Shown here in pieces: positions 34,569 to 43,855 of a stretch of DNA of 64,000 nucleotides. Below the pieces are notes generated by a model. It did no database searches and was not told the DNA's origin. It saw nothing but the letters and a program-made list of their open reading frames with translations. The position numbers and the translations under genes were made by a program. The stretch is from Clostridiales bacterium (lineage in GTDB: Bacteria; Bacillota; Clostridia; Oscillospirales; Oscillospiraceae): the NCBI GenBank assembly GCA_902362775.1, contig CABIXV010000006.1, forward strand, positions 133,827-197,826. Reading direction: 5' to 3'. Position 1 is the stretch's first letter. The number at the start of each line of letters is the position of its first letter.

Positions 34569-36056
34569 TTATTCCGAATCGCGGGTGATACCTGCGATGA
34601 GCTTAGCCAGCTCCTTTTTACCCTGGATGTTGCCCTGGCGTGCTATCATGATGCGCTGGGCCTGGGGAGAGCCGGCCCCATGGAGGGACTCGGTGCGGTA
34701 ACCCACCGCAGCGGCGCCCAGACAAATGTTTTCCAGGAACCGCATGATCTTCTGCCTGTCCTGGGTGGAGACGCCCTCCCGGCCGGCGAAGAACTTGTTG
34801 CAGATATCCCCGATCGTCTCCCCGTTGCGGCCCACCACCGTCTCGGAGGTAAAGTCCTGCTCGGAGGGCATGGTGACCATGAGGCCGCCGGCGATGTCCT
34901 CGGCCAGGCGGACGATCTCATAGGGGAAACGGGTGATGTTCTGCTTGCACACATTAGCCAGCAGCAGGTCGATCTGGTAGTTGCCCGCCTTGGTGGGGCA
35001 GCCCTCGCAGGAGCAGGCGATGCCGCAGGAGTACAGCGTCTCGTTGAGGTGGGTCATCTCGATGAGCTTGTCCCTGATATGGCTGGCCTTCTCCACCCCG
35101 TTGTACTCGGAGGCCAGGGCGGCGGCCCCGATGACCACGTCGCCCACGCCCACCTTGCAGCCGCCGTAGCTCTGGCGGTGGTAGCCGGCGAAACGCTCCA
35201 CCATCATCCCCGCGAACTCATATTCTCCGTTGAGGAAGATATACTCGTTGGGGATGAACACATGGTCCAGCACCACCAGGGCCTCCTGGCCGCCGAACTT
35301 GGCGTTGCCCTGGTCGATGCACCCGCCCGTCTCCAGCTTGCGGGTGTCGCAGGACTGGCGGCCGTAGATCATATAGAGGCCGTCGGCGTCGGTGGGGCAG
35401 GCGAAGGAGACGGCCCAGTCCCTGTCCGCCTCGCCCATGGCGATGGTGGGCATGAAGATGTGCCAGTGAGAGTTGATGGAGCCGGTCTGGTGGGCCTTGG
35501 CCCCGCAGACCACGATGCCGTCGGGACGGCGCTCCACCACATGGACGAACAGGTCCGGGTCGGTCTGTTGGTGAGGGGCCTTGGACCGGTCCCCCTTGGG
35601 GTCTGTCATAGCCCCGTCCACGGTCAGGTCATGATCCTGAACGTAAATCAGGAATTTCTTGAAGTTCTCATGATAATGGGTGCCGTGTTTCTCGTCGATC
35701 TCGAAGGTGGTGGAGTAGACGGCGTTGAAGGCATCCATGCCCACGCAGCGCTGGAAACAGCTGGCGGTCTTCTGGCCCAGCAGGCGCTGCATCTTCACCT
35801 TCTTCACCAGGTCGTCGGCGGACTGGTGGAGGTGGGTGAAACGGTTCACCTTCCGTCCGGTGAGGCTGGAGGTGGCGGTCATCAGATCCTCGTACCGGGG
35901 GTCCTGGACCAGGGCATAGGTCATGGCCACACAGTTGATGGAGGGGCGGATGATGGGGTGGTCCACCCAGTTGTCGATCTTCTCCCCAAACATGTAAACG
36001 CGGGTCTTGAGCCGACGCAGGCTCTCAATATACTCTTTGGCGGTCATCAGCGGCAT
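34569..36056 (-). CDS. abfD: 4-hydroxybutyryl-CoA dehydratase / vinylacetyl-CoA delta-isomerase
   Basis: A 495-residue radical flavoenzyme converting 4-hydroxybutyryl-CoA to crotonyl-CoA, which feeds butyrate formation from 4-aminobutyrate, succinate or 4-hydroxybutyrate. It is strikingly like the Clostridium aminobutyricum enzyme. The [4Fe-4S] ligands are visible as Cys-x3-Cys in KTASCFQRCVGMDAF (residues 100 and 104) and as His and Cys in GYHRQSYGGCKVG, spaced as His292 and Cys299. FAD-site stretches AKAHQTGSINSH and RFPYEIVRLAEDIAGG are intact. ATG 36056 has AGGAGG upstream. It is 87 nt after the pyruvate:ferredoxin oxidoreductase gene and probably cotranscribed. Confidence 0.95.
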   Translation of the reverse strand: MPLMTAKEYIESLRRLKTRVYMFGEKIDNWVDHPIIRPSINCVAMTYALVQDPRYEDLMTATSSLTGRKVNRFTHLHQSADDLVKKVKMQRLLGQKTASCFQRCVGMDAFNAVYSTTFEIDEKHGTHYHENFKKFLIYVQDHDLTVDGAMTDPKGDRSKAPHQQTDPDLFVHVVERRPDGIVVCGAKAHQTGSINSHWHIFMPTIAMGEADRDWAVSFACPTDADGLYMIYGRQSCDTRKLETGGCIDQGNAKFGGQEALVVLDHVFIPNEYIFLNGEYEFAGMMVERFAGYHRQSYGGCKVGVGDVVIGAAALASEYNGVEKASHIRDKLIEMTHLNETLYSCGIACSCEGCPTKAGNYQIDLLLANVCKQNITRFPYEIVRLAEDIAGGLMVTMPSEQDFTSETVVGRNGETIGDICNKFFAGREGVSTQDRQKIMRFLENICLGAAAVGYRTESLHGAGSPQAQRIMIARQGNIQGKKELAKLIAGITRDSE

Positions 36057-36143
36057 AATCGTTCCTCCTGTCTGATCGTCCCCGGCGGAGGCCCGGCTGA
36101 GCCGGCCCCCGCCGGGGCAGTTGTGTGGGATTGTGGTCCGGCC

Positions 36144-39100
36144 TCACTGTCCGGCCAGGGTCTGATAGCTCTTCAGCCGCTCCAGTGCGTCCCGCGCGGC
36201 CTTGTCATAGAGCTCCTCCGCCCTGTCGGGGAAGGACAGTTTCAGGGAGGCATACCGGTTCTGGCCCAGCAGGAACTGCCGGAAGTCTCCGGTGGGCGTC
36301 TTGGAGTCCAGGGTGAATGGGTTCTCTCCGGACTCCTTCTTCCGGGGGTCGTAGCGGTACAGATGCCAGTAGCCGCACTCCACCGCTTTCTTCTGTTCCG
36401 CCTGGCTCAGGCCCATGCCGCACTTCATGCCGTGCTCGATGCAGGGGCAGTAGGCGATGACCAGAGAGGGGCCGGGATAGGCCTCCGCCTCCCGGATGGC
36501 CCTCAGGGTCTGGGCCTGGTCGGCTCCCATGGCCACCTGGGCCACGTACACATAGCCGTAGCTCATGGCCATGAGCCCCAGGTCCTTTTTCTTGACGTTC
36601 TTGCCGCCGGCGGCGAACTTGGCGATGGCCCCCTCGGGGGTGGACTTGGACGCCTGGCCGCCGGTGTTGGAGTATACCTCGGTGTCCATGACCAGCACGT
36701 TGATGTCCTGCCCGGAGGCCAGCACATGGTCCAGGCCGCCGTAGCCGATGTCATAGGCCCAGCCGTCCCCGCCGAAGGCCCACACGGACTTCTTGGTCAA
36801 AAATTCCCTGTTCTGGCGGATGAAGACGGCCTCCTCGCTCTCGTTCCCCTCCAGGGCGGAGAGCAGGGCGTCGCTCACCTGGCGGGAGGTCCTGGGGTCG
36901 TTCCCCCCCTCCAGATAGGCCCGGCAGGCGTCGGCGGCGGCGCCCCGGGCGAGGAGAGTCTCCACCTTCTCCACCAGCTGGCGCTTGACCGCGTCCTGAC
37001 CCAGCAGATAGCCGTAGGCGTACTCGGCGTTGTCCTCAAAGAGGGACATGGCCCAGGCCGGCCCGAACCCTCGCTTGTCGGTGCAGTAGGGGGAGGAGGG
37101 GGTGGACCCGCCGTAGGCGGAGGAGCAGCCGGAGGCGTTGGTGATATACATCCGGTCTCCGAAGAGCTGGGTCACCAGCTTGATGTAGGGGGTCTCGCCG
37201 CAGCCGGCACAGGCGCCGGAGAACTCGAAGTAGGACTTGGCGAACTGGGAGGCCTTCACGCTCTTATCGCTCACTGCGTCGGCCTTGACGGCGACCTCCT
37301 CCACGGCGTAGGTCCAGTTGTCCGCCTCCTTCAGCTGGCTGGCTAGGGGTCTCATGACCAGGGCCTTCTCCTTGGCGGGGCATACGTTGACACAGCTGCC
37401 GCAGCCGGTGCAGTCATAGGGAGAGACCTGCATACGGTACTGATATTGGGGCAGACCGGCGGCCGCCTTGGTCTGGAACCTGGCGGGGGCTGCCTTCCGC
37501 TCCGCCTCATCCAGCAGCACCGGCCGGATGGCGGCGTGGGGGCAGACAAAGGCGCACTGGTTGCACTGGATGCATTTGGCCAGATCCCACTCCGGGACCT
37601 CCACCGCAGCCCCCCGTTTCTCGTACTTGGAGGTGCCGGCTGGCCAGGTGCCGTCCTCCAGCCCGTACTTCTTCATGGTGGACACGGGGAGGACGTCGCC
37701 CTCCTGGCAGTTCATCACGTCCACCACCTCCCGGATGAAGGCGGGGCGGCCGTCATCCCGGGCGGGGGCGTCCTGGGCGGTGAGCCAGCTGTCCGGGATT
37801 AGGATCTGTACCAGCTCGTTGATGCCGTGGTCGATGGAGGCGTTGTTCATGTCCACCACCGCCTGACCCTTCTTTTTGTAGTAGGTCTTGTAAATGGCGT
37901 CCTTCATTTCCTGGACCGCCTGGTCGATGGGGATGACCCCCGTGAGGGTGAAGAAGGCAGCCTGGAGGATGGTGTTGGTCCGGTTGCCCAGTCCCAGCTG
38001 CCGGGCGATATCCACGGCGTTGATGGTGTAGAATTTGGCGTGTTTCTCCGCCAGGGCCCGTTTCATGGAGGCGGGCAGGTTCTGTTCCAGCCCCTCCATG
38101 TCCCACTGGCAGTTGAGCAGGAAGGTTCCGCCCTCCTTCAGGTTCTTTACCATGTCGTACTTGTTCACATAGGACGGGGTGTGGCAGGCCACGAAGTCGG
38201 CGGCGGGGATGAGGTAGGGGGAGCGGATGGGCTTTTTGCCAAAGCGCAGGTGGCTCTGGGTCAGGCCGCCCGACTTCTTGGAGTCGTAGACGAAGTAGGC
38301 CTGGCAATACAGGTCGGTGGCATGGCCGATGATCTTGATGGAGTTCTTGTTGGCGCCCACGGTGCCGTCGGAACCCATGCCCCAGAACTCGGCGCTGGTC
38401 TGGCCGGCGGGGGCGGTGTCGATCTCCCCAGCGTCTGGCAGGGAGGTGTGGGTCACATCGTCCACGATGCCCACGGTGAAGTCGTGCTTGGGGGCGTCCA
38501 GCTTCAGATTCTCAAAGACCGCCAGGATCTGGCCGGGGGTGGTGTCCTTGGAGGAGAGGCCGTACCGGCCGCCCACGATGTCCAGGTCCATGCCCCGGCG
38601 CTGGCAGACGGCGCACACATCCTGGTAGAGGGGCTCGCCCATGGCCCCCGGCTCCTTGGTCCGATCCAGCACAGCGATCTTTCTGGCCGCGGCGGGGAGA
38701 GCGGCCAGGAAGTGCTCGGCGGAGAAGGGCCGGTACAGATGGACGTTGATAAGGCCCACCTTCTCCCCGCGGGCGGTGAGATAGTCCACCGTCTCCTTGG
38801 CGGTCTCGGCGGCGGAGCCCATGAGGACGATGACCCGCTGGGCGTCGGGGGCGCCGTAGTAGTCAAAGAGGCGGTAGTTCCGACCGGTGAGCTTGTTGAT
38901 GGCCTCCATATAGCCCTCCACCACGGCGGGCAGGGCGGCCACCTTCTCGTTGCAGGCCTCCCGACACTGGAAGAAGATGTCCGGGTTGACGGTGGTCCCC
39001 CGGGTGGCCGGGTGCTCCGGGTTCAGCCCGTTCTTCCGGAAGGCCCTCATGGCTTCCATGTCCACCAGGGGCCGCAGATCCTCGTAGTCCAGGGCCTCGA

Positions 39101-39647
39101 TCTTCTGGATCTCGTGGGAGGTGCGGAACCCGTCGAAGAAGTGAAGGAAGGGCATACGGCCCTTGATGGCCGACAGGTGGGCCACCGCCCCCAGGTCCAT
39201 CACCTCCTGGGGGGAGGAGGCGGCCAGCAGGGCAAAGCCGGTGTTGCGCACGCTCATCACGTCGGAGTGGTCCCCGAAAATGGACAAAGCATGAGCGGAC
39301 AATGTGCGGGCAGAGACGTGGAACACCCCGGGCAGCATCTCGCCGGCGATCTTATACATGTTGGGGATCATCAGCAGCAGGCCCTGGGAGGCGGTGTAGG
39401 TGGTGGTCAGCGCCCCGGACTGGAGCGAGCCATGGACCGTGCCGGCGGCGCCCCCCTCCGACTGCATCTCCACCACCTGGACCGGCTGGCCGAACAGGTT
39501 CTTTTTCCCGTTGGCCGCCCACTCGTCCACATACTCCGCCATGGGCGACGAGGGCGTGATGGGAAAGATCCCCGCCACCTCTGTAAAAGCATAGGAGATA
39601 TACGCAGCGGCCTGGTTGCCGTCCATCAATTCCTGTTTTTGTATCAT
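36144..39647 (-). CDS. nifJ: Pyruvate:ferredoxin (flavodoxin) oxidoreductase
   Basis: An 1167-residue homodimeric-type enzyme oxidising pyruvate to acetyl-CoA and CO2 with reduced ferredoxin. Domains in order: pyrimidine domain (DGNQAAAYISYAFTEVAGIF), CoA-binding middle domain, two [4Fe-4S] clusters (CIQCNQCAFVCPHAAI and CTGCGSCVNVCPAKE), and the C-terminal TPP domain (FSGACAGCGETPYIKL, WAFGGDGWAYDIGYGG with the GDG motif). ATG 39647 with AAGGGGG is preferred to the upstream 39668 codon. The gene is notably GC-rich. It is divergent from tetR, with palindromic operators in its promoter. Confidence 0.96.
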   Translation of the reverse strand: MIQKQELMDGNQAAAYISYAFTEVAGIFPITPSSPMAEYVDEWAANGKKNLFGQPVQVVEMQSEGGAAGTVHGSLQSGALTTTYTASQGLLLMIPNMYKIAGEMLPGVFHVSARTLSAHALSIFGDHSDVMSVRNTGFALLAASSPQEVMDLGAVAHLSAIKGRMPFLHFFDGFRTSHEIQKIEALDYEDLRPLVDMEAMRAFRKNGLNPEHPATRGTTVNPDIFFQCREACNEKVAALPAVVEGYMEAINKLTGRNYRLFDYYGAPDAQRVIVLMGSAAETAKETVDYLTARGEKVGLINVHLYRPFSAEHFLAALPAAARKIAVLDRTKEPGAMGEPLYQDVCAVCQRRGMDLDIVGGRYGLSSKDTTPGQILAVFENLKLDAPKHDFTVGIVDDVTHTSLPDAGEIDTAPAGQTSAEFWGMGSDGTVGANKNSIKIIGHATDLYCQAYFVYDSKKSGGLTQSHLRFGKKPIRSPYLIPAADFVACHTPSYVNKYDMVKNLKEGGTFLLNCQWDMEGLEQNLPASMKRALAEKHAKFYTINAVDIARQLGLGNRTNTILQAAFFTLTGVIPIDQAVQEMKDAIYKTYYKKKGQAVVDMNNASIDHGINELVQILIPDSWLTAQDAPARDDGRPAFIREVVDVMNCQEGDVLPVSTMKKYGLEDGTWPAGTSKYEKRGAAVEVPEWDLAKCIQCNQCAFVCPHAAIRPVLLDEAERKAAPARFQTKAAAGLPQYQYRMQVSPYDCTGCGSCVNVCPAKEKALVMRPLASQLKEADNWTYAVEEVAVKADAVSDKSVKASQFAKSYFEFSGACAGCGETPYIKLVTQLFGDRMYITNASGCSSAYGGSTPSSPYCTDKRGFGPAWAMSLFEDNAEYAYGYLLGQDAVKRQLVEKVETLLARGAAADACRAYLEGGNDPRTSRQVSDALLSALEGNESEEAVFIRQNREFLTKKSVWAFGGDGWAYDIGYGGLDHVLASGQDINVLVMDTEVYSNTGGQASKSTPEGAIAKFAAGGKNVKKKDLGLMAMSYGYVYVAQVAMGADQAQTLRAIREAEAYPGPSLVIAYCPCIEHGMKCGMGLSQAEQKKAVECGYWHLYRYDPRKKESGENPFTLDSKTPTGDFRQFLLGQNRYASLKLSFPDRAEELYDKAARDALERLKSYQTLAGQ

Positions 39648-39745
39648 AACGTTTCCCCCTTCAATCAATGCCGCCGCTCCGGAATCGAAATTAAAAGCGG
39701 CTGTTTATATTCGCTGACTAAAAGTCACCGAATCTGCACAAGGCT

Positions 39746-39774
39746 ATTTTATTGACTGTCGGTCAGTTTGTCAA
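39746..39774 (-). promoter_or_regulatory. Promoter of nifJ-abfD with embedded palindrome
   Basis: On the minus strand TTGACA (39774-39769), exactly 17 bases, TAAAAT (39751-39746). The palindrome TGACTGTCGGTCA (39753-39765) fills the spacer. A second palindrome TGACTAAAAGTCA is at 39715-39727, just downstream of the start point. These are good positions for repressor binding. Confidence 0.65.
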
Positions 39775-39870
39775 GGAGGGCTGTTTAAATTCTACAGGGC
39801 ATCCAAAGAAACGGCCACAAAACTGTGCAAAAAGGCGTTTTTTTGTAAAAATTAAAGCGAAAACAAGGAA

Positions 39871-39899
39871 TTGACATTTTTTGTTGGGTAAAGTATGCT
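39871..39899 (+). promoter_or_regulatory. Putative promoter of tetR
   Basis: TTGACA (39871-39876), 17 bases, TATGCT (39894-39899). No copy of the palindrome lies inside this promoter. Confidence 0.5.
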
Positions 39900-39949
39900 A
39901 AAGACAAAATGATCCCTATAATGCGGGATGAGAAAGGAAAGACGGATAT

Positions 39950-40567
39950 ATGAGCACTTCGACACAGCCCGCGCCCACAACCCGGTCAACGAAACGGAAA
40001 GATCAATCTAAGCGGACCAAACGGAAAATTTATGAAGCAGCGGTACAAGAGATCAACCAAAAGGGATTCAATGCGGTCACGATAGAGGACATCACCACCA
40101 CGGCCAAGGTGGCCAAGGGCAGCTTTTATACCCACTTCAAGTCCAAAGAAGATCTGGTCTTTTCTACCTTGGCCTTTTCTGATGAAATATATAAGAAAGC
40201 ATATCAAAAAGTTCAAAATCTCGCTTTTTTACCTATGATGACACAATTTTTGCGTCTCTCATATCCAGAGTATGAGAAACGGGGAAAGGGCGTTCTCCGC
40301 GCAATGATTTCCAATTATTTTGCCCAGGAGGATCAGGAGTACTACGGCGAAGACCGGATTCTGGTGCAGTGTCTGCGCGGCATTGTGGAGCGGGGAAAGC
40401 GGGATGGATTGCTGGAGGAGAGCATCTCTACGCAGGAATATGCGCAGATCCTGCTGTCTACCATGATTGGAGTGGAGGTTCTCTGGTGTTTTGATAAGGA
40501 GGGGCGGAGCCTGGCAGATATGATGGAACAGGCCATGCTGATAACGGCCAAGGGAATGTTCCGGTAA
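39950..40567 (+). CDS. TetR/AcrR-family transcriptional regulator
   Basis: A 205-residue regulator. A basic N-terminal tail is followed by the TetR HTH (IYEAAVQEINQKGFNAVTIE, then ITTTAKVAKGSFYTHFKSKE) and a helical ligand domain. RBS AAAGGAAAG precedes ATG 39950. It lies between the nifJ-abfD operon (divergent) and the opine-dehydrogenase/TRAP operon (downstream, same direction). Both have TGACT-NNN-AGTCA palindromes in their promoters, so this protein is the likely common regulator. The ligand is unknown; an acyl-CoA is plausible. Confidence 0.9.
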   Translation: MSTSTQPAPTTRSTKRKDQSKRTKRKIYEAAVQEINQKGFNAVTIEDITTTAKVAKGSFYTHFKSKEDLVFSTLAFSDEIYKKAYQKVQNLAFLPMMTQFLRLSYPEYEKRGKGVLRAMISNYFAQEDQEYYGEDRILVQCLRGIVERGKRDGLLEESISTQEYAQILLSTMIGVEVLWCFDKEGRSLADMMEQAMLITAKGMFR

Positions 40568-40685
40568 TTTTTTTGTTTTGTGTCGCGAATGTTCATAGTT
40601 TGGGGCAGCTGGTAAGACCAGCTACCCCAATATTTTTTATTTAAAATATCTAAACTTTAAAGAGAAATCTTGTAAAAATAGTCTC

Positions 40686-40740
40686 TTTACAAAAATCGTT
40701 GTTGCCAATATAATGACTATAAGTCAACGACTATTAGTCG
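40686..40740 (+). promoter_or_regulatory. Promoter of the opine-dehydrogenase/TRAP operon with two palindromes
   Basis: TTTACA (40686-40691), 17 bases, perfect TATAAT (40709-40714). Two adjacent palindromes follow: TGACTATAAGTCA (40714-40726) and CGACTATTAGTCG (40728-40740), starts 14 bp apart. They overlap the transcription start, a typical repressor position. Confidence 0.65.
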
Positions 40741-40787
40741 GTGAAAAACAAGTTCAGCGCCATGCTGGATGCGAGGAGGACAACACT

Positions 40788-42053
40788 ATGGACATGAGTT
40801 ATTTGAAAGACATGCCAATTGCGATCCTGGGCGCCGGCGCCGTGGGCAAGACCATGGCCGCCGACTGCGCCATGGACAGCAAGGAGGTCCGGCTGTGGGA
40901 TCAGCCCCTCTTTGCCAAGACCAACTTTACCAACATCGACAAGACCGGCATCACCCTCTCCGGCAACCAGTTCAGTTTTTTCGGGTATCAGCGCAAGGGC
41001 AATGTGAAGATCGCTCTGGCCACCGATGATCTGGCCAAGGCCGTCAAGGGCGCCGGCATTATCATCGTGGCCACCGTGGCCATCGCCCACGAGGACATCT
41101 TCCGGGAGCTGATCCCCCTGCTGGAGGACGGTCAGGTCATCCACATCCTGCCTGACAACTGCGGCACCTTTGTATTCCGCAAGCTGATGCGGGAGATGAA
41201 GTGTACCAAGAAGGTCATTGTGGGTGCCTGGTACACCGCGCCCTACGGCATCCGCGTGGTCCGCCGGGGCGGCGTGGTCACCAACGAGTGCAAGGTGGAG
41301 GACCGCATCACCACCATCCGGGGCTGCGCCCTGCCGGACACCGACACCGACGCCTTCATGGCCTCCGCCTGGTACATCCCCGCCTTTGCCGCCATTATGG
41401 ACGCCCACGGCGAAGTGACCATCTCCAAGAAGGGCGAGGAGTTCCACCACGGCTTTGTCCGGGGCAATACTGTGCTGGACATCAACCTGTCCAACGTGAA
41501 CCCGGTCATCCACGTCCCCGGTGCCGTTCTGGGCGCCGCCGTCATGCAGAACTTCGACAAGGTGCTGGACCAGGAGATGAAGAACTATTCCCTGTACGGG
41601 TTCGCCCTGTGCCCGGCTATCGCTGAGGTTCAGGCCCGCTTCTGGGAGGAGGAGAAGGCCTTAGCCGCCGCTATGGAGGTGGGGCTGTGTACCGTCAATT
41701 ATGAGGACTTCTTCTCCCGCACCACTATGTACGGCAAGGAATACATGGGACCCGATTTTGCCGTCCCATTCACTGAGAAGTACGAAAACTTCTATGGCGA
41801 CGGTCCCTTCGACCTGGAAAACCGCTATATCACCGAGGATGTTCCTGTGGGTTGCTACCTGATGAGCCAGCTGGGCAAGAAGTATGGCGTGGACACTCCC
41901 ATTATCGACTCTATGATTCTGCTGGCCAGCACCATGCTGAAGCGGGACCTGGCTGCCGAGAGCAAGTATACCCTGGACTATCTGGACATTGGCCACATGA
42001 CCCATGAGCAGCTACAGCAGTACCTGCGCGAGGGTGTGTATATCCCCAAGTAA
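40788..42053 (+). CDS. NAD/NADP octopine/nopaline dehydrogenase-family protein
   Basis: A 421-residue oxidoreductase of the opine dehydrogenase family. An N-terminal Rossmann fold opens with MPIAILGAGAVGKTMAADCA, and HILPDNCGTFVFRKLM follows. The C-terminal helical domain contains a conserved His in NPVIHVPGAVLGAAVM, the position of the catalytic His in octopine dehydrogenases. These enzymes couple an amino acid with a 2-oxoacid, or split the product, or act as amino-acid/hydroxyacid dehydrogenases. The neighbouring TRAP transporter suggests uptake and oxidation of an opine-like or related acid. RBS GAGGAGG, ATG 40788. Confidence 0.85.
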   Translation: MDMSYLKDMPIAILGAGAVGKTMAADCAMDSKEVRLWDQPLFAKTNFTNIDKTGITLSGNQFSFFGYQRKGNVKIALATDDLAKAVKGAGIIIVATVAIAHEDIFRELIPLLEDGQVIHILPDNCGTFVFRKLMREMKCTKKVIVGAWYTAPYGIRVVRRGGVVTNECKVEDRITTIRGCALPDTDTDAFMASAWYIPAFAAIMDAHGEVTISKKGEEFHHGFVRGNTVLDINLSNVNPVIHVPGAVLGAAVMQNFDKVLDQEMKNYSLYGFALCPAIAEVQARFWEEEKALAAAMEVGLCTVNYEDFFSRTTMYGKEYMGPDFAVPFTEKYENFYGDGPFDLENRYITEDVPVGCYLMSQLGKKYGVDTPIIDSMILLASTMLKRDLAAESKYTLDYLDIGHMTHEQLQQYLREGVYIPK

Positions 42054-42114
42054 TGCTACACAGCCAGCGGAGGGTGCGAGTGCAAGTAAAATAGAAAGGT
42101 AGGTCTATGCGAGT

Positions 42115-42789
42115 GTGACAGCCCAAATATTCGGCTTGCTTGCAACACTGCTGTCCATACTCTCCTTCCAGTGCAGGAGTACCCGCACCCTGCTGCTGTG
42201 TCAGATGTTAGGAAATACGGCCTTTGTGGTCCACTATCTGTTGCTACGCTCCTATGGTGCCTGCGTCGGGCAAATCGTCCTGATCTTCAATATTCTGGCA
42301 CTCACAGGGCCGGACAACGTCCGGGTACGCAGGCAGCACTGGAAATGGGGGTTTGCCGCAGTCTCCCTGCTCCTGAGCGCCGCCACCTGGCAGGATGGAT
42401 TCAGCGTTCTGCCGTGTGTGGCTGTGCTGGTGACCATTTTTACCAACTGGACCTTTGATGGAACGGCGATCCGGCTGGGCAAGCTATGTCTGTCCTGTCC
42501 CGCCTGGGTGGTGTACGATATCCACGTTGGTTCTTGGTCCGGCTTGTTGTGCGAAGGGATTGCTATGGGGTCTGCGTTGGTGGCCCTGCTCCGCTTCCGG
42601 AGCTTTCCCGCTGGGTGCGGTCCTACATTCATTCAGTGGCATTTGATACAAAAAATTAAGAAAGAGACCATGGAAAAGGAGGAAAATTCTCGTGAAAAAG
42701 CTATTATCTCTGGCTCTGGCGGCGGCGGTTTGCCTGTCCCTGACGGCCTGCGGCGGCGACAACACCAGCGAAGGAGGCGGCAGCACTGA
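42115..42789 (+). CDS. YgjV-family inner membrane protein
   Basis: The first 165 or so residues form about six membrane segments resembling Imp-YgjV proteins (function unknown): QIFGLLATLLSILSFQCRST, GNTAFVVHYLLLRSYGACVG, VLPCVAVLVTIFTNWTFDG, LSCPAWVVYDIHVGSWSG. The start is GTG 42115 with AAAGGTAGG upstream. The reading frame runs 98 nt into the following dctP gene and ends in a basic Gly/Arg/Gln tail without family likeness, so the original stop has probably been lost. It sits between the opine dehydrogenase and TRAP genes. Confidence 0.72.
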   Translation: MTAQIFGLLATLLSILSFQCRSTRTLLLCQMLGNTAFVVHYLLLRSYGACVGQIVLIFNILALTGPDNVRVRRQHWKWGFAAVSLLLSAATWQDGFSVLPCVAVLVTIFTNWTFDGTAIRLGKLCLSCPAWVVYDIHVGSWSGLLCEGIAMGSALVALLRFRSFPAGCGPTFIQWHLIQKIKKETMEKEENSREKAIISGSGGGGLPVPDGLRRRQHQRRRRQH

Positions 42790-43735
42790 TGAAGTGTATG
42801 AGCTGAAATTTGCCAGTCAGGACGCGGAAGGGCTGCCCTCCACCAATGCTATGTACTGGATTGCCGAGCAGGTAGAAGAGCGAACCGACGGCCACGTGAT
42901 TTTGGACATCTATCCCTCCAACCAGCTGGGCTCCGCGCAGCTGCTGTACGAAGGTGTCATGGACGGTTCTATTGATATGTATTTGGGGTATCTGGATCCC
43001 ACGTACAATATTGCTTTTGATATTACCACGATTCCTTTCCTGGCCAGCAATTATGATCAGATTGCCTACATCTGTTCTCCTGAGTCCAACTGCTATCAGA
43101 TATTTGACGAGAGCTGCGCTGAAATTGACATGAATTTCATGGGAATTTTCCTCAATGGCGTGAATGGCATCTTCTCCACTGAGCCTTTGGGGGATTACCT
43201 GGATATCAACACACATAAGGATGCTCTGATCCGAATTGCTAACTCCCGGACGTATGCTCTGGGTATTGAGGCACTGGGTTATTCTACCATCACAATTCCC
43301 TGGTCTGATACCTATACTTCCCTTCAAACCGGCGTTATGGATGGTATGACCGGAATTCCCTCTTACATGGTCAACCAGAACTTCGGCGACCTGGCTAAGT
43401 ATTATTTGGCAATGGATGCTTTTATGGAAACCAATGTAATCGTAATGTCTGAGGTTACAGCCAGTGAACTGCCCGAAGAGTACTTGACAATCATTGAGGA
43501 GGTATGTGCCGAGATGTCGGCTAACTCCATCCCCAATACAGAAACTGAAGTTAATGCAGGGATTGAGGCTCTGCGGGAACGGGGCGTGGAGATTCTCCCA
43601 ATTACCGATGATGAGCGGGCTGAAGTAGGCGCTCAGGTATTGGAAAAGATTACTCACGACCTGGAGGAGTATTTCGGTCAGGAACTGCTGGACAAGGCGT
43701 TTGAAGATATCGCTAACGCCAGTAGCGCCACTTAA
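42692..43735 (+). CDS. dctP: TRAP transporter substrate-binding lipoprotein (second system)
   Basis: A 347-residue solute receptor with lipoprotein signal KKLLSLALAAAVCLSLTAC and an acidic/Gly linker. The mature domain shows GVMDGSIDMYLGYLDPTYN, TTIPFLASNYDQIAYI, then IRIANSRTYALGIEALGYST with the carboxylate-binding Arg position, and TSLQTGVMDGMTGIPSYMVN. The start is GTG 42692 behind AAAAGGAGG. It is only distantly similar to the receptor at 15832. It probably binds the substrate of the opine-dehydrogenase-like enzyme. Confidence 0.9.
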   Translation: MKKLLSLALAAAVCLSLTACGGDNTSEGGGSTDEVYELKFASQDAEGLPSTNAMYWIAEQVEERTDGHVILDIYPSNQLGSAQLLYEGVMDGSIDMYLGYLDPTYNIAFDITTIPFLASNYDQIAYICSPESNCYQIFDESCAEIDMNFMGIFLNGVNGIFSTEPLGDYLDINTHKDALIRIANSRTYALGIEALGYSTITIPWSDTYTSLQTGVMDGMTGIPSYMVNQNFGDLAKYYLAMDAFMETNVIVMSEVTASELPEEYLTIIEEVCAEMSANSIPNTETEVNAGIEALRERGVEILPITDDERAEVGAQVLEKITHDLEEYFGQELLDKAFEDIANASSAT

Positions 43736-43855
43736 CTCTCCGAAAATTCAGGCCCGTGCCGCCCGCATCGGCCAGTGTACGACGGTGCGGGCCTCAACAG
43801 AAAAGGGTTTCAGCTTCTAATCTGATTATACTCTAGAAGGAGGGAGATAGGTATC

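Noticed and set aside
34359..37346. A 995-codon open frame on the plus strand
   Set aside because: It is antisense to abfD and nifJ; the protein is low-complexity (Gly, His, Val, Leu rich) and results from high GC and codon bias of the real genes.
37827..39755. A 642-codon open frame antisense to nifJ
   Set aside because: Same reason: no domain signatures, and the opposite strand encodes a full-length known enzyme.
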